Source of the DNA: Candidatus Segatella violae
GTDB taxonomy: Bacteria; Bacteroidota; Bacteroidia; Bacteroidales; Bacteroidaceae
Reading direction: 5' to 3'
Assembly (NCBI GenBank): GCA_002440225.1
Contig: DJSH01000077.1
Span: 6,875 to 23,030, forward strand
DNA: 16,156 nucleotides
The stretch's first letter is position 1; every line of letters begins with the position of its first letter. The position numbers were made by a program, and so were the translations under genes. Under the pieces are notes generated by a model. That model did no database searches and was not told where the DNA came from. It saw nothing but the letters and a program-made list of their open reading frames with translations. Positions 7,029 to 15,310 of this stretch are shown piece after piece.

Positions 7029-7535
7029 ATGGCAGAAAGAGTGTACATAACGGCAGCGCAATTTGAAGGCATCTTCAAGGAAATGCACCTTCAGTTGTTT
7101 TATTTAGCTTATGACATCGTGGGCGACAAGCAGGTGGCTCAGGATGTGGTAAGCGAGGTCTTTATGTCTCTTTGGAATAGACATCGGGATGTGGCTTTCT
7201 CTAAGTTGAAAGGCTATCTCTACGTGAGCGTTCGCAATAAGTCGCTCGACTGGTATCGGCGCAATGCCTCGGTCAAGACGATTCCCTTGGAAGATATGAA
7301 AAATCTGGTGGACAGCGGCGATTCCTGGGAGCAGCGGGAGGAACGCATCAGGAAGATAGAACGAGAGTTGGCTCGGATGCCGGAGAAGACGAGGCTGATA
7401 TTCGACCTCTGCTATCGAAAGCGAAAATCGTATAAGGAAGCAGCTGAGATAGTGGGTATTTCTTCAGAAGGCATCAAGAAGCATTTGCAGCGAGCCTTGA
7501 AGGAATTGAGGAGCAAGCTAAGGAATGAGGAATGA
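7029..7535 (+). CDS. ECF RNA polymerase sigma factor (Bacteroidota FecI-like)
   Basis: About 168 residues with the two-domain ECF layout. Sigma region 2 is FEGIFKEMHLQLFYLAYDI, then GDKQVAQDVVSEVFMSLW and KLKGYLYVSVRNKSLDWYR (about residues 11-78). Region 4 is LARMPEKTRLIFDLCY followed by the helix-turn-helix SYKEAAEIVGISSEGIKKHL (about 112-157). No region 1.1 or 3 is present. It directs RNA polymerase to a small regulon and is normally held by the FecR-like protein encoded next. The ATG at 7029 was chosen because region 2 begins just after it; the frame extends upstream to 6960 only through promoter sequence. Its likely targets are the shared motif copies upstream of fecR and susC. Its own upstream region lacks that motif, so I see no sign of direct autoregulation. 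Confidence 0.94.
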   Translation: MAERVYITAAQFEGIFKEMHLQLFYLAYDIVGDKQVAQDVVSEVFMSLWNRHRDVAFSKLKGYLYVSVRNKSLDWYRRNASVKTIPLEDMKNLVDSGDSWEQREERIRKIERELARMPEKTRLIFDLCYRKRKSYKEAAEIVGISSEGIKKHLQRALKELRSKLRNEE

Positions 7536-7564
7536 TTTGGCAGAGAAAATGAGATTGATTTCTT

Positions 7565-7591
7565 GTCCCCATTTCCCGATATAAACGTCTT
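7565..7591 (+). promoter_or_regulatory. putative ECF-sigma promoter upstream of fecR
   Basis: GTCCCC (7565-7570), 15 nt, then CGTCTT (7586-7591), with T before the first block and TTT one base after it. The identical blocks with identical spacing recur upstream of susC. CGTC is a typical ECF -10 core, and the spacing fits the usual 16-17 nt measured from a five-base -35 core. Only 20 nt separate it from the fecR ATG. Confidence 0.65.
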
Positions 7592-7611
7592 AATAATAGA
7601 AGATTAAAGCA

Positions 7612-8667
7612 ATGAACAGAGATAAAGACATATTGAATGAAGAATGGCAGGATGCCGAGGCTTCCATTCAGGAAGAAGGGGAGATACGTAGTGCCCTGAA
7701 CAGAATGGATGTGGAGGCTCCCGATACAGAGATGGCTTGGAAGGCATTGAGCGAACAGCTCAATCTGGAGGACGAAAAGCCAGCTCCGGTTCGTCGTGTC
7801 TCTATGTCGGTAGTATTAAAGGCTGCGATTTCTGTGGCAGCCGCCGTGCTCGTTGCGTTCTTGCTGGTGAAGGGGATAGGGAGAGGCAACATGCCCGATG
7901 CTGATGCGCCGGGACCTTTGGCTCATACCGCTATCGCCCAGAGCCCTCAAGATTCCGCTTCGGGTAAGTCCCCTATATATAATAAGGTGGGCGATGAGGC
8001 TTCTGCGTCTGCCTCCTCTTCTGAAGGGCAAGAACTGCTGAGTGCCGAGACGGGCAGGGGCAATAGCAAGCAGTTGGTGTTGAGCGATGGCACCAAGGTA
8101 TGGCTCAATGCCGAGAGCACCTTGCTCTATCCCAAGCATTTCTCCAAGACCGAAAGAAGAGTGCATCTGTCTGGCGAAGCCTATTTCGAGGTGATGCACA
8201 ACAAGAAATGTCCTTTCATCGTGGAGACGGCTTCGCTTGTAGCCACCGACCTAGGTACCGCCTTCGATGTGAAGGCTTACCAAGGCAAGGCTGCCCAGCT
8301 GATATTGGTTTCGGGCAAGGTGGCTGTCTGCAAGAGGGGAGATGAGGCTTCGCCTATCCTGATGAAGCCCGACGAGATGGCTACCTTGGAGGGAGGCAAC
8401 ATCAAGGTGTCGGCGGTAGATACCTATCCTTTGATACAATGGAAGAATGGCTTGTTCTATTTCCATCATGCCCCGTTGCTGGAGGTGATGAAGGAGATAG
8501 GCAGATGGTATCATGTCAATGTGGTGTTCGAGAACAAGACCTGTCTCAACACGCAGGTTCATTTTGTGGCGGAGCGCAGTGCTACGCTGGATGACATCGT
8601 GAAGCAGCTCAATGAAATAGAGGGTGTGAACGTGGACAAGTCGAATAACGAGATTATTGTAAAATAA
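7612..8667 (+). CDS. FecR-family anti-sigma factor with DUF4974 domain
   Basis: A 351-residue single-pass inner-membrane protein. Residues 1-65 form a charged cytoplasmic anti-sigma segment containing DTEMAWKALSEQL. One membrane helix (about 68-87, VVLKAAISVAAAVLVAFLLV) follows. A Ser/Ala/Pro-rich linker (about 90-147) leads to the periplasmic FecR domain, about 150-245, with LVLSDGTKVWLNAESTLLYP, HLSGEAYFEV and DLGTAFDVKAY. A C-terminal DUF4974 domain (about 283-351) contains HAPLLEVMKEIGRWYHVNV and ERSATLDDIVKQL. By family knowledge it sequesters the ECF sigma factor until the STN domain of the partner transporter signals ligand occupancy. It lies 76 nt after the sigma gene, and its own putative ECF promoter fills that gap. 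The linker is longer than I would expect but otherwise regular. Confidence 0.95.
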   Translation: MNRDKDILNEEWQDAEASIQEEGEIRSALNRMDVEAPDTEMAWKALSEQLNLEDEKPAPVRRVSMSVVLKAAISVAAAVLVAFLLVKGIGRGNMPDADAPGPLAHTAIAQSPQDSASGKSPIYNKVGDEASASASSSEGQELLSAETGRGNSKQLVLSDGTKVWLNAESTLLYPKHFSKTERRVHLSGEAYFEVMHNKKCPFIVETASLVATDLGTAFDVKAYQGKAAQLILVSGKVAVCKRGDEASPILMKPDEMATLEGGNIKVSAVDTYPLIQWKNGLFYFHHAPLLEVMKEIGRWYHVNVVFENKTCLNTQVHFVAERSATLDDIVKQLNEIEGVNVDKSNNEIIVK

Positions 8668-8750
8668 AGAATAAATATGCATTATTTATGCGGAAATAAA
8701 AGAAAATAACGCTTTTTGAAAGTTTTTTTGCGAATTTCCTGGCTTTTTGT

Positions 8751-8777
8751 GTCCCCGTTTGTCCTTTCTTGCGTCTT
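8751..8777 (+). promoter_or_regulatory. putative ECF-sigma promoter upstream of susC
   Basis: GTCCCC (8751-8756), 15 nt, then CGTCTT (8772-8777), preceded by T and followed after one base by TTT, exactly as in the copy upstream of fecR. The rest of the two intergenic regions is not alike. The distance to the susC ATG at 8819 is 41 nt. The remaining part of the 151-nt fecR-susC gap is AT rich, and I find no TAnnTTTG box in it. Confidence 0.67.
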
Positions 8778-8818
8778 TACTAGCAAGAGAGAACAAACAT
8801 TATTATTGGTTCATAAAC

Positions 8819-11800
8819 ATGAAAGTTATGGAAAAAGAACTTAGAAAGAAATGCTTTTCGGGGCTATTCTTGTCGCTTTTCGCCCTCCAGGTAGCGGCGC
8901 AAGGCAACAATATCACCTTGAAATGCGACCAGGCTTCATTGCCTTCCACTTTGTATCAGGTAGAGAGATTGTCGGGCTATTACAAAGTGAACTACAATTA
9001 TGACTTATTGAAGGACTACAAGGTGTCTGCCGACATCAAGGGTTTGCCTGCTCCCAAGGCGATAGAAGTCTTGTTGGCTTCCACCCCTTACACGGTTCAG
9101 GTGGATGGTTCCCGTATCATGATTGTTCGCAAGAGCAAGCAGACTGATGCGGAACGACGCAAGGTGAGCGGACAGATACTGGATACCTACGGCAATCCCT
9201 TGATAGGAGTGTCGGTCAAGGTGGTTGGCTCCAAGAAAGGGGCGGTGACCGATGATAATGGTGAGTATTCTATGGAGGGCATTCCAGAGGATGCTAAGTT
9301 GGAATATGCCTATATCGGCATGAAGACTTTTCAGCGCAAGGCTAGTTACAAGCATGTCACCATCATCATGGAGGATGATTCCAAACTGCTTAATGATGTC
9401 GTGGTGACAGGTTACCAGACGCTAAAGAAGGAGAACGCAACAGGTGCCTTCCAGGTGATTTCTTCCAAAGATATCAATGATAGATATATGTCTGATCTTC
9501 AGCAGAGCTTGGAGGGAAAAATTGCCGGATTGGTGAATTATGATAATGGTAATACGAGCGGACTTACCATTCGTGGTGTCAGCAGTCTGAAAGCCAGTAC
9601 CAGCCCGCTTATCGTGGTGGATGGTCTGCCTATCAATGGCACCTTGGATGATGTCAACAAGTATGAGGTCGATAAGATTACTGTATTGAAGGATGCAGCC
9701 GCAGCCGCCATCTATGGTGCCAGGGCATCGAATGGCGTTATTGTCATCACTACCAAGAAGGCGCAGACAGAAAAGCTTTCCATCGACTTCAATGCAGATG
9801 TTACGACAACCAATAAGTTGGATTATGGCTCGTTGGACTATTGTAATGCATCGGAACTGATGGAACTGGAGCAGTATAACTTCGATTGGATGACCAAGCG
9901 TCCTGAAGCCATCAATTATCTGCTGAAGCAATATGACAAGCGAGGCCGACTCATGGCACCTATTACCCAGCTGATGGTGAGGCATTATAAAGGTGAAATC
10001 TCTGATGCAGAATACAACAGCACCATCCAGCAATGGGGGCAGAACGATTATCAGAAAGAATGGCAAGACCTGATGTTGCACAATCGCTTGCAGCAACAGT
10101 ATAATCTCTCGGTCAGAACCAAGGGTAAGTATCTCAACTCTAGCATTATCGTGGATTGGCATGGAGATTACACCAATATGAAAAGTCAATTCGACAATAC
10201 CCTTTCCATGCAGTATGTAGGCAAACTGGATGCAGCCAAATGGCTTGACATGGACTTTGGCGTAACCCTGAACAATACACGCTCCAAGAATCATACCAGC
10301 GAAATCGGAGAATACAATAAGATTACCGATTTCTATCCTTATCAGAGCATGTACAATGCAGATGGCACACCTGCTCGTCTGCGTGCAGGCGTGGCATTGG
10401 ATGAGCCTTCCCTGTCGGATGCATCCTTGGGGTTGAAGGACGAAGGCTTCTCGCCCGTCAACGAACTCTTCTTGAATTACGAGAAGAGCCGTGAGACTTA
10501 TACCCGTTCTTACATTCATGCCAACCTAAAGCCTATCGATGGATTAAAGTTGAGTGGTATGTTCCAGTATGAGGACATCAGCGGCAGAAGCGAGAAATTG
10601 CTTGATGGGGATAGCTACATCCAGCGTCATTACTACAATCTTTTTACCTATAAGGGCAAGCACTATATCCCTGAGGGTGGTTGTATGACTGTCAACAGTA
10701 ACGAGGGCAATTACCTCACCTTCCGTGCTCAAGCTACTTATGATAAGACCTTTGCCGAAAAGCATGCTGTGAGTGCTATCGCTGGTTATGAATACAGGCA
10801 GACCTTCAGCCGCAGCACCTACAACCAGATGTGGGGGTACGATGAGCAGACCCTCACCAATAGCACGGGACTCATTGATTTCTCAACATTGGGTACATTG
10901 AAATCCACCGATCTAGGAACGCTCTATTCGCCAGAGTATTATTTCTCTGCGAGCGACGTGGCTGGTAGCACCCATATAAAGCATCGCTACAAGTCATATT
11001 ATGCCACCGCCAACTATACTTACGATTCACGCTATTCGCTGAGTGCTAGCTATCGTGTTGACAAGGCCGACTTGTTTGGTGCCGACCCTAAGTTCCGCAG
11101 CCGTCCGTTGTGGTCTGTAGGTCTAGGTTGGAACCTCAACAAGGAGGCATTCCTCAAGGATGCCAAGTGGCTCGATATGCTGAAGATGAGATTCAGCTAT
11201 GGTGTTACGGGAAACATCAATTCCAACTATTCCTCATATCTTACCGCTAAGATTCGTACCAATTCCATCACCGGCGTGAAGAAGGCAACCCTGAACACGC
11301 CGCCTAATGATCAGTTGCGCTGGGAGAAGACAACCTCTTGGGACTGGGGATTCGATTTCTCCGTGCTCAATCATCGACTCACAGGTTCGTTCGACCTTTA
11401 CCATAAGAAGAGTAGTGATGTGCTGGCAAATATCGACCTAGACCCAACCACCGGATGGTCTAGCCTCTATACCAACAATGCCGAGACCTTGAATAAGGGA
11501 TTGGAGCTCCAGTTGAGTGCCGAGATATTGAAGGCTAAGTCGCGCGACGACATCGGCTTGAGTCTCGATATGACCTTGGCGCACAATAAAAACAAAATAT
11601 TGAAGCTCCATCATGTGCCAACCAGTGGTTTGTATGCTTTGGAGTCATTCCACGAGGGCGACCCTGTCAACAGCCTTTATTCCTTCGCCTTCGATCATTT
11701 CGAGACCGATGAGGATGGATACCAGCAGCTGTATTGGAAGAAAGCCGATGGCACCGTGTCGAATGATGACATCTACAACTCTACCTTTACGGTGGATGAT

Positions 11801-12331
11801 GTGAAGTATTGTGGCTCCCTAGACCCAACATGGACAGGTTCTTTCACGCCAACCATCACTTGGAAGGGATTCTCTTTGAGCGGTTCGTTCGTATGGTATG
11901 CAGGACACTATTTCCGTTCGAGCGTGGATGAATGGAGCACCCGAACTTCTTACTCCTATAGTGCAGCCACACCTCGTGCTTACCTCAACTATTGGAGGAC
12001 CTCGGAGAGCGAGCGCCAAAACATGTTGGGCAATGGATACATGAATCATGATATGTATGTACCTTATTATAATATGTACTATTGCGACCAGACGGTAGAC
12101 CACGCTGACTATATGAAGCTTCGCACGTTGACTTTGGGGTATCGTTTTGCTCCAAATGTTTGCAAGGCTTTGAGAATTCAGGGCTTGTCACTCCGTCTGC
12201 AGATGACCAATGTGCTCACATGGGTGCGCAATAAGAAAGGTATCGACCCTGAGCGTGTGAGCCCTATCGAAGGTACGGTAAGCCCTAAGATACCAAAGAG
12301 CTATACATTGAGTTTGAACGTTAATTTCTAA
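8819..12331 (+). CDS. SusC/RagA-family TonB-dependent transporter with STN signalling domain
   Basis: A 1170-residue outer-membrane protein that takes up a ligand using TonB energy. In order: signal peptide (to about residue 28, SGLFLSLFALQVAAQ); STN domain (about 32-104, ITLKCDQASLPSTLYQVERL to RIMIVRK); carboxypeptidase-regulatory-like domain (116-185, VSGQILDTYGNPLIGVSVKV); plug (about 205-313) with LTIRGVSSL, PLIVVDGLPING and ITVLKDAAAAAIYGARASNG; then a large beta-barrel ending SYTLSLNVNF, with a terminal aromatic as usual. The STN domain marks a transducer, matching the ECF/FecR pair upstream. The ATG at 8819 places the signal peptide correctly; the frame is open back to 8747, through the putative promoter, and ATG 8828 is also possible. 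Substrate unknown. Confidence 0.96.
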   Translation: MKVMEKELRKKCFSGLFLSLFALQVAAQGNNITLKCDQASLPSTLYQVERLSGYYKVNYNYDLLKDYKVSADIKGLPAPKAIEVLLASTPYTVQVDGSRIMIVRKSKQTDAERRKVSGQILDTYGNPLIGVSVKVVGSKKGAVTDDNGEYSMEGIPEDAKLEYAYIGMKTFQRKASYKHVTIIMEDDSKLLNDVVVTGYQTLKKENATGAFQVISSKDINDRYMSDLQQSLEGKIAGLVNYDNGNTSGLTIRGVSSLKASTSPLIVVDGLPINGTLDDVNKYEVDKITVLKDAAAAAIYGARASNGVIVITTKKAQTEKLSIDFNADVTTTNKLDYGSLDYCNASELMELEQYNFDWMTKRPEAINYLLKQYDKRGRLMAPITQLMVRHYKGEISDAEYNSTIQQWGQNDYQKEWQDLMLHNRLQQQYNLSVRTKGKYLNSSIIVDWHGDYTNMKSQFDNTLSMQYVGKLDAAKWLDMDFGVTLNNTRSKNHTSEIGEYNKITDFYPYQSMYNADGTPARLRAGVALDEPSLSDASLGLKDEGFSPVNELFLNYEKSRETYTRSYIHANLKPIDGLKLSGMFQYEDISGRSEKLLDGDSYIQRHYYNLFTYKGKHYIPEGGCMTVNSNEGNYLTFRAQATYDKTFAEKHAVSAIAGYEYRQTFSRSTYNQMWGYDEQTLTNSTGLIDFSTLGTLKSTDLGTLYSPEYYFSASDVAGSTHIKHRYKSYYATANYTYDSRYSLSASYRVDKADLFGADPKFRSRPLWSVGLGWNLNKEAFLKDAKWLDMLKMRFSYGVTGNINSNYSSYLTAKIRTNSITGVKKATLNTPPNDQLRWEKTTSWDWGFDFSVLNHRLTGSFDLYHKKSSDVLANIDLDPTTGWSSLYTNNAETLNKGLELQLSAEILKAKSRDDIGLSLDMTLAHNKNKILKLHHVPTSGLYALESFHEGDPVNSLYSFAFDHFETDEDGYQQLYWKKADGTVSNDDIYNSTFTVDDVKYCGSLDPTWTGSFTPTITWKGFSLSGSFVWYAGHYFRSSVDEWSTRTSYSYSAATPRAYLNYWRTSESERQNMLGNGYMNHDMYVPYYNMYYCDQTVDHADYMKLRTLTLGYRFAPNVCKALRIQGLSLRLQMTNVLTWVRNKKGIDPERVSPIEGTVSPKIPKSYTLSLNVNF

Positions 12332-12332
12332 A

Positions 12333-13751
12333 ATGCTGAACATAATGAATATCACAAACATAATTAAATCGAAAGGGGTATGTCTCGGTTTGCTCGCCAC
12401 AAGCCTGTTGGTGAGTTCTTGTGGCGACCTCGACATCGTACCCGAAGGTAAGACTACTCTGGAGAAAACATCGGAACTAGAGTTGCTCCTCAATCAGAAG
12501 GAATTATACGACGACCCTAACGAATTTCTTGGGATTGTAGTCAATGAGACCTATGGCAAGGAATTTACTACGGTGGAGAGCCAGTTGCGCACCAACAACA
12601 CTTTGAAGTATGCCTATCTCTCGTACGATGAGAGCGTGGACAGAGCCAAGCTCAACACCAAGGACAATTTCTATACCAATGTCTACAGCGAGATTAATAC
12701 GATGAATGTTTTGCTTTCGAAGATAGACGGAGCCAGTGGCAATGACAACCTCAAGCCTGCCATTAAGGCTGAGGCCCAGATAACGAGAGCCTACTACCTC
12801 TTTCTGGTTGCCAATATCTACGCCAAGCAGTATGATGAGGCTACAATCGATAGCGAGAACGGTATCGCTTACCCTACGGATGCTGCGATAGAAAGCAAGC
12901 CACAGTTGCCATTGAAGGAATGTTACGAGAAGATGTTGGAGGATTGCAGTGACGAAAACATCGCTGCGCTCTATGACAACAACAACATCAATCGTATCAC
13001 CAAGTGTGGTGGTAATGCCATCAAGGCGATGATTCTCTTCCAAATGAAAAAGTATTCCGATGCTCTGCCATACGCTCTGAAAGCCTTGCAATATAACAAC
13101 AAGATAGAGGATAGAAGTTCGGTGTTAGAGCGTGGAAGCTGGAAGCTACTGCCTAATGATGGCAATATGATTCTCTATATATCCCCGATGCTCGATAGCT
13201 GGGATTATCCTTCTAGCGAGCAGTTGAGCCTGGAAACAGTCTCTCTCTTCGAGGAGGGTGATTATGTGAGAGACCATTCTGATTATTGGGATGCTGAGTA
13301 TGGCGAATCAGACTCTGGCATTCCGGGCTGTCTGGAGGCTTATGGCTACGAGGCATACTGTACTCCTTGGGGATTCACTGTGGAGGATGTGATGTATATG
13401 GCAGCCGAATGCTATATTCGCACGGGCAAGATACAGGAAGGTCTTGACTTGGTCAATAAGGTGCGCAAGAATCGCATCGACACCGAGCATTACCAGCCAT
13501 TCTCGGCATCGACAGAGAAAGAGGCGATGGCATTGTTGCAGCGTGCCAAGTTCATCGAGTGTATCGGCAGCTACATCAACTTCTTCGACCGCAAGCGTTG
13601 GAACACGGAGGCAGACTATAAGAAGACCATCATCCGTGACTTGGGCGAGCTAGGCAAGTTCTCCATCGCTCCCGATAGCAAACTTTGGGTATGGCCTTTC
13701 CCTCTGCGTGTGATGCAGAACAATTCTAGCTTTAAGCAGAATTATGAATAG
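12333..13751 (+). CDS. SusD/RagB-family outer-membrane substrate-binding lipoprotein
   Basis: About 472 residues with a lipoprotein signal peptide: a basic start, a hydrophobic core (VCLGLLATSLLV) and lipobox LVSSC, with the lipidated Cys at residue 30. The SusD helical TPR region is seen in KAEAQITRAYYLFLVANIYAKQ (split by no gap) and in KCGGNAIKAMILFQMKKYSDA. The C-terminal signature RAKFIECIGSYINFFDRKRW (about 405-425) is where SusD proteins carry the R-x-x-E...RWFDLRRW-like motif. It would sit as a lid on the SusC barrel and capture ligand at the surface. It starts 1 nt after the susC stop, so translational coupling is likely; ATG 12345 (MNITNIIKSKG) is an equally plausible start. It is somewhat shorter than many SusD proteins (500-600 residues), and the substrate cannot be inferred. 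Confidence 0.94.
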   Translation: MLNIMNITNIIKSKGVCLGLLATSLLVSSCGDLDIVPEGKTTLEKTSELELLLNQKELYDDPNEFLGIVVNETYGKEFTTVESQLRTNNTLKYAYLSYDESVDRAKLNTKDNFYTNVYSEINTMNVLLSKIDGASGNDNLKPAIKAEAQITRAYYLFLVANIYAKQYDEATIDSENGIAYPTDAAIESKPQLPLKECYEKMLEDCSDENIAALYDNNNINRITKCGGNAIKAMILFQMKKYSDALPYALKALQYNNKIEDRSSVLERGSWKLLPNDGNMILYISPMLDSWDYPSSEQLSLETVSLFEEGDYVRDHSDYWDAEYGESDSGIPGCLEAYGYEAYCTPWGFTVEDVMYMAAECYIRTGKIQEGLDLVNKVRKNRIDTEHYQPFSASTEKEAMALLQRAKFIECIGSYINFFDRKRWNTEADYKKTIIRDLGELGKFSIAPDSKLWVWPFPLRVMQNNSSFKQNYE

Positions 13752-13824
13752 AATATAAAGTGCAGATTCCTGAAAATATAATATTAGATAAAATAAGTTT
13801 TAGACGATAATACAACATTAGAAA

Positions 13825-15213
13825 ATGAATAATATAATCAAATCTCTCTCTCTCCTAAGTATCATTTGGGCAAGTTCGGCTATTCATGCCGACGCCCAAA
13901 TGGTCAAGGGAGTTATCGCAGACACAACTTTAAGCAAGCGTGCCTATATCGTTTACAATCCCGAAAAAGGTGGAAGTCAATTTGATGGCGTGGAGACCAA
14001 GTTGGAAGTAGATGCCAAGGGACAGTTTACTTTTGACGCCAAAAAGTTGGGCGATCGCACCTTCTGTCCTGCTTTCTTGTATTTGGGTGATAATTCTGAG
14101 CATCAATTTATGCTCACGCCAGGCAGCACGCTCAATATAAAGGTGAACAAGAAGGATGGAAAACCTCAGGTTTCTTTTTCGGGAAAGTATGCGGATGCTT
14201 CCTATTTTATGAAGCATTATGGAGAAGGTTACGATTTTGACTTGTTCTTTCCATACGGAGGCAAGCCCGACCTTCTCAAAGGGCAAGATCGAAAGCAAGT
14301 GTTGGAAGAAAAATACCAGGCGCTTGTCAAGGAGGTGAAGAAGGTGAAGAATGAGGAACTTCGACAGTTTCTAACCCAACTCAATGAGGATGGCCATAAC
14401 AATTTTCTCTTGCGTCTGCTCCCGAAGGGAAGTTCGGAAAAGAAAGAACTGTTATCAAAGGTAGATGTAAACAATTGGATAGGGCTCTACAATTATCTGC
14501 CACAATGGAAGATAAGTGCAAGCGTGGATGCCAAGCTTGATTCTCTCTTTGGTCATGATATGACGGAGCATGGATTGGCTTATCTCAAGCTTGTGAAAGA
14601 GAAGGTTACCGATCCCGTAGTACGCCACGCCCTGCTAGATGAATGCGCCAGCGAGACTTTGAATTATGGCAAGGACTTTGCCGACATTGATCGCTTCTGG
14701 AAACCTTATTGCGAGATGGCTGCTTCTGATTCTTCTCTCATCAATAAATATGCTAACAAGGTAGCTGCCATCAAGAGAATCAAGAAAGGAAAGATGGCTC
14801 CCGACTTCACTTTTAGCGACCGTGATGGTAAGGGGTATCGCTTGTCAGATATGCGAGGCAAGGTGGTTTACATCGATTGCTGGGCTACCTGGTGCGGACC
14901 TTGCTGCAAGGAGATACCTTTCTTAGAGAAGCGAGTGGCAGAATACAAGGGCAACGACAAGGTGCGTTTCATCAGTATTTCGTTGGATAACAACAAGCAG
15001 GCTTGGCTCAAGAAGCTTGATAAGGATAAGCCTGAGTGGGAGCAGTTTATCGTAAGCAAGGAGGAGCATAAGGCTCTCTCCAAGGCATACGGCATTACCG
15101 GCATCCCTCGTTTCCTCATCATCAATGCCGATGGCACCATAGCCGATGGCGACGCCTTTCGCCCAAGCGAGGAAAACTTCCATGAGAAGCTGGATGCCAT
15201 CCTGAATAAATAA
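13825..15213 (+). CDS. exported TlpA-like thioredoxin-fold protein
   Basis: A 462-residue protein with a signal peptide (IIKSLSLLSIIWASSAIHADA, first 25 or so residues). An N-terminal beta-rich region (about 27-120, with the FMLTPGSTLNIKVNKKDGK type of sequence seen in DUF4369-like modules) and a helical middle precede a C-terminal TlpA/AhpC-type thioredoxin domain (about 320-462). This carries APDFTFSDRDGKGYRLSDMR, CWATWCGPCCKEIPFL with active Cys357 and Cys360, and GITGIPRFLIINADGTI with the cis-proline. It probably reduces or rearranges disulfides in the periplasm or at the outer membrane. It lies 73 nt after susD in the same direction; TAAGTTTT at 13795-13802 is one base off a -7 box, so a separate weak promoter is possible. 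An additional Cys361 adjoins the CxxC, with another at 352. Substrate unknown. Confidence 0.92.
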   Translation: MNNIIKSLSLLSIIWASSAIHADAQMVKGVIADTTLSKRAYIVYNPEKGGSQFDGVETKLEVDAKGQFTFDAKKLGDRTFCPAFLYLGDNSEHQFMLTPGSTLNIKVNKKDGKPQVSFSGKYADASYFMKHYGEGYDFDLFFPYGGKPDLLKGQDRKQVLEEKYQALVKEVKKVKNEELRQFLTQLNEDGHNNFLLRLLPKGSSEKKELLSKVDVNNWIGLYNYLPQWKISASVDAKLDSLFGHDMTEHGLAYLKLVKEKVTDPVVRHALLDECASETLNYGKDFADIDRFWKPYCEMAASDSSLINKYANKVAAIKRIKKGKMAPDFTFSDRDGKGYRLSDMRGKVVYIDCWATWCGPCCKEIPFLEKRVAEYKGNDKVRFISISLDNNKQAWLKKLDKDKPEWEQFIVSKEEHKALSKAYGITGIPRFLIINADGTIADGDAFRPSEENFHEKLDAILNK

Positions 15214-15240
15214 AAAAAGAAAGTTTTTTCTTGATTTTGC

Positions 15241-15308
15241 TACCATTGCTACCACACTGCCTATTATTTATTTGATTATCAATAGGTTAAGGTGTGGTAG
15301 CAATGGTA
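15241..15308. repeat. 17-bp perfect inverted repeat, possible terminator hairpin
   Basis: TACCATTGCTACCACAC (15241-15257) is perfectly inverted at 15292-15308. Inside it, CCTATT (15260-15265) pairs with AATAGG (15281-15286), so a two-tier hairpin can form. TTTTT follows the right arm at 15309-15313, so it could end transcription of the thioredoxin gene. The arm is itself built from two copies of TGGTAGCAA on the minus strand (15237-15254), which is unusual for a plain terminator. Confidence 0.8.
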
Positions 15309-15310
15309 TT

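Noticed and set aside
6858..7088. 77-residue N-terminal extension of the MATE protein
   Set aside because: It would cross the MATE promoter (6922-6953) and the divergent sigma gene; the family starts at MNNRTT-like positions just before the first helix.
8671..8689. Terminator hairpin after fecR
   Set aside because: The stem ATAAATA/TATTTAT contains no GC pair and no T tract follows directly; too weak to call.
9422..10519. 365-codon open frame on the minus strand inside susC
   Set aside because: It lies wholly antisense to a well-supported SusC plug and barrel, has no recognisable domain and is rich in Ile/His as expected from antisense reading.
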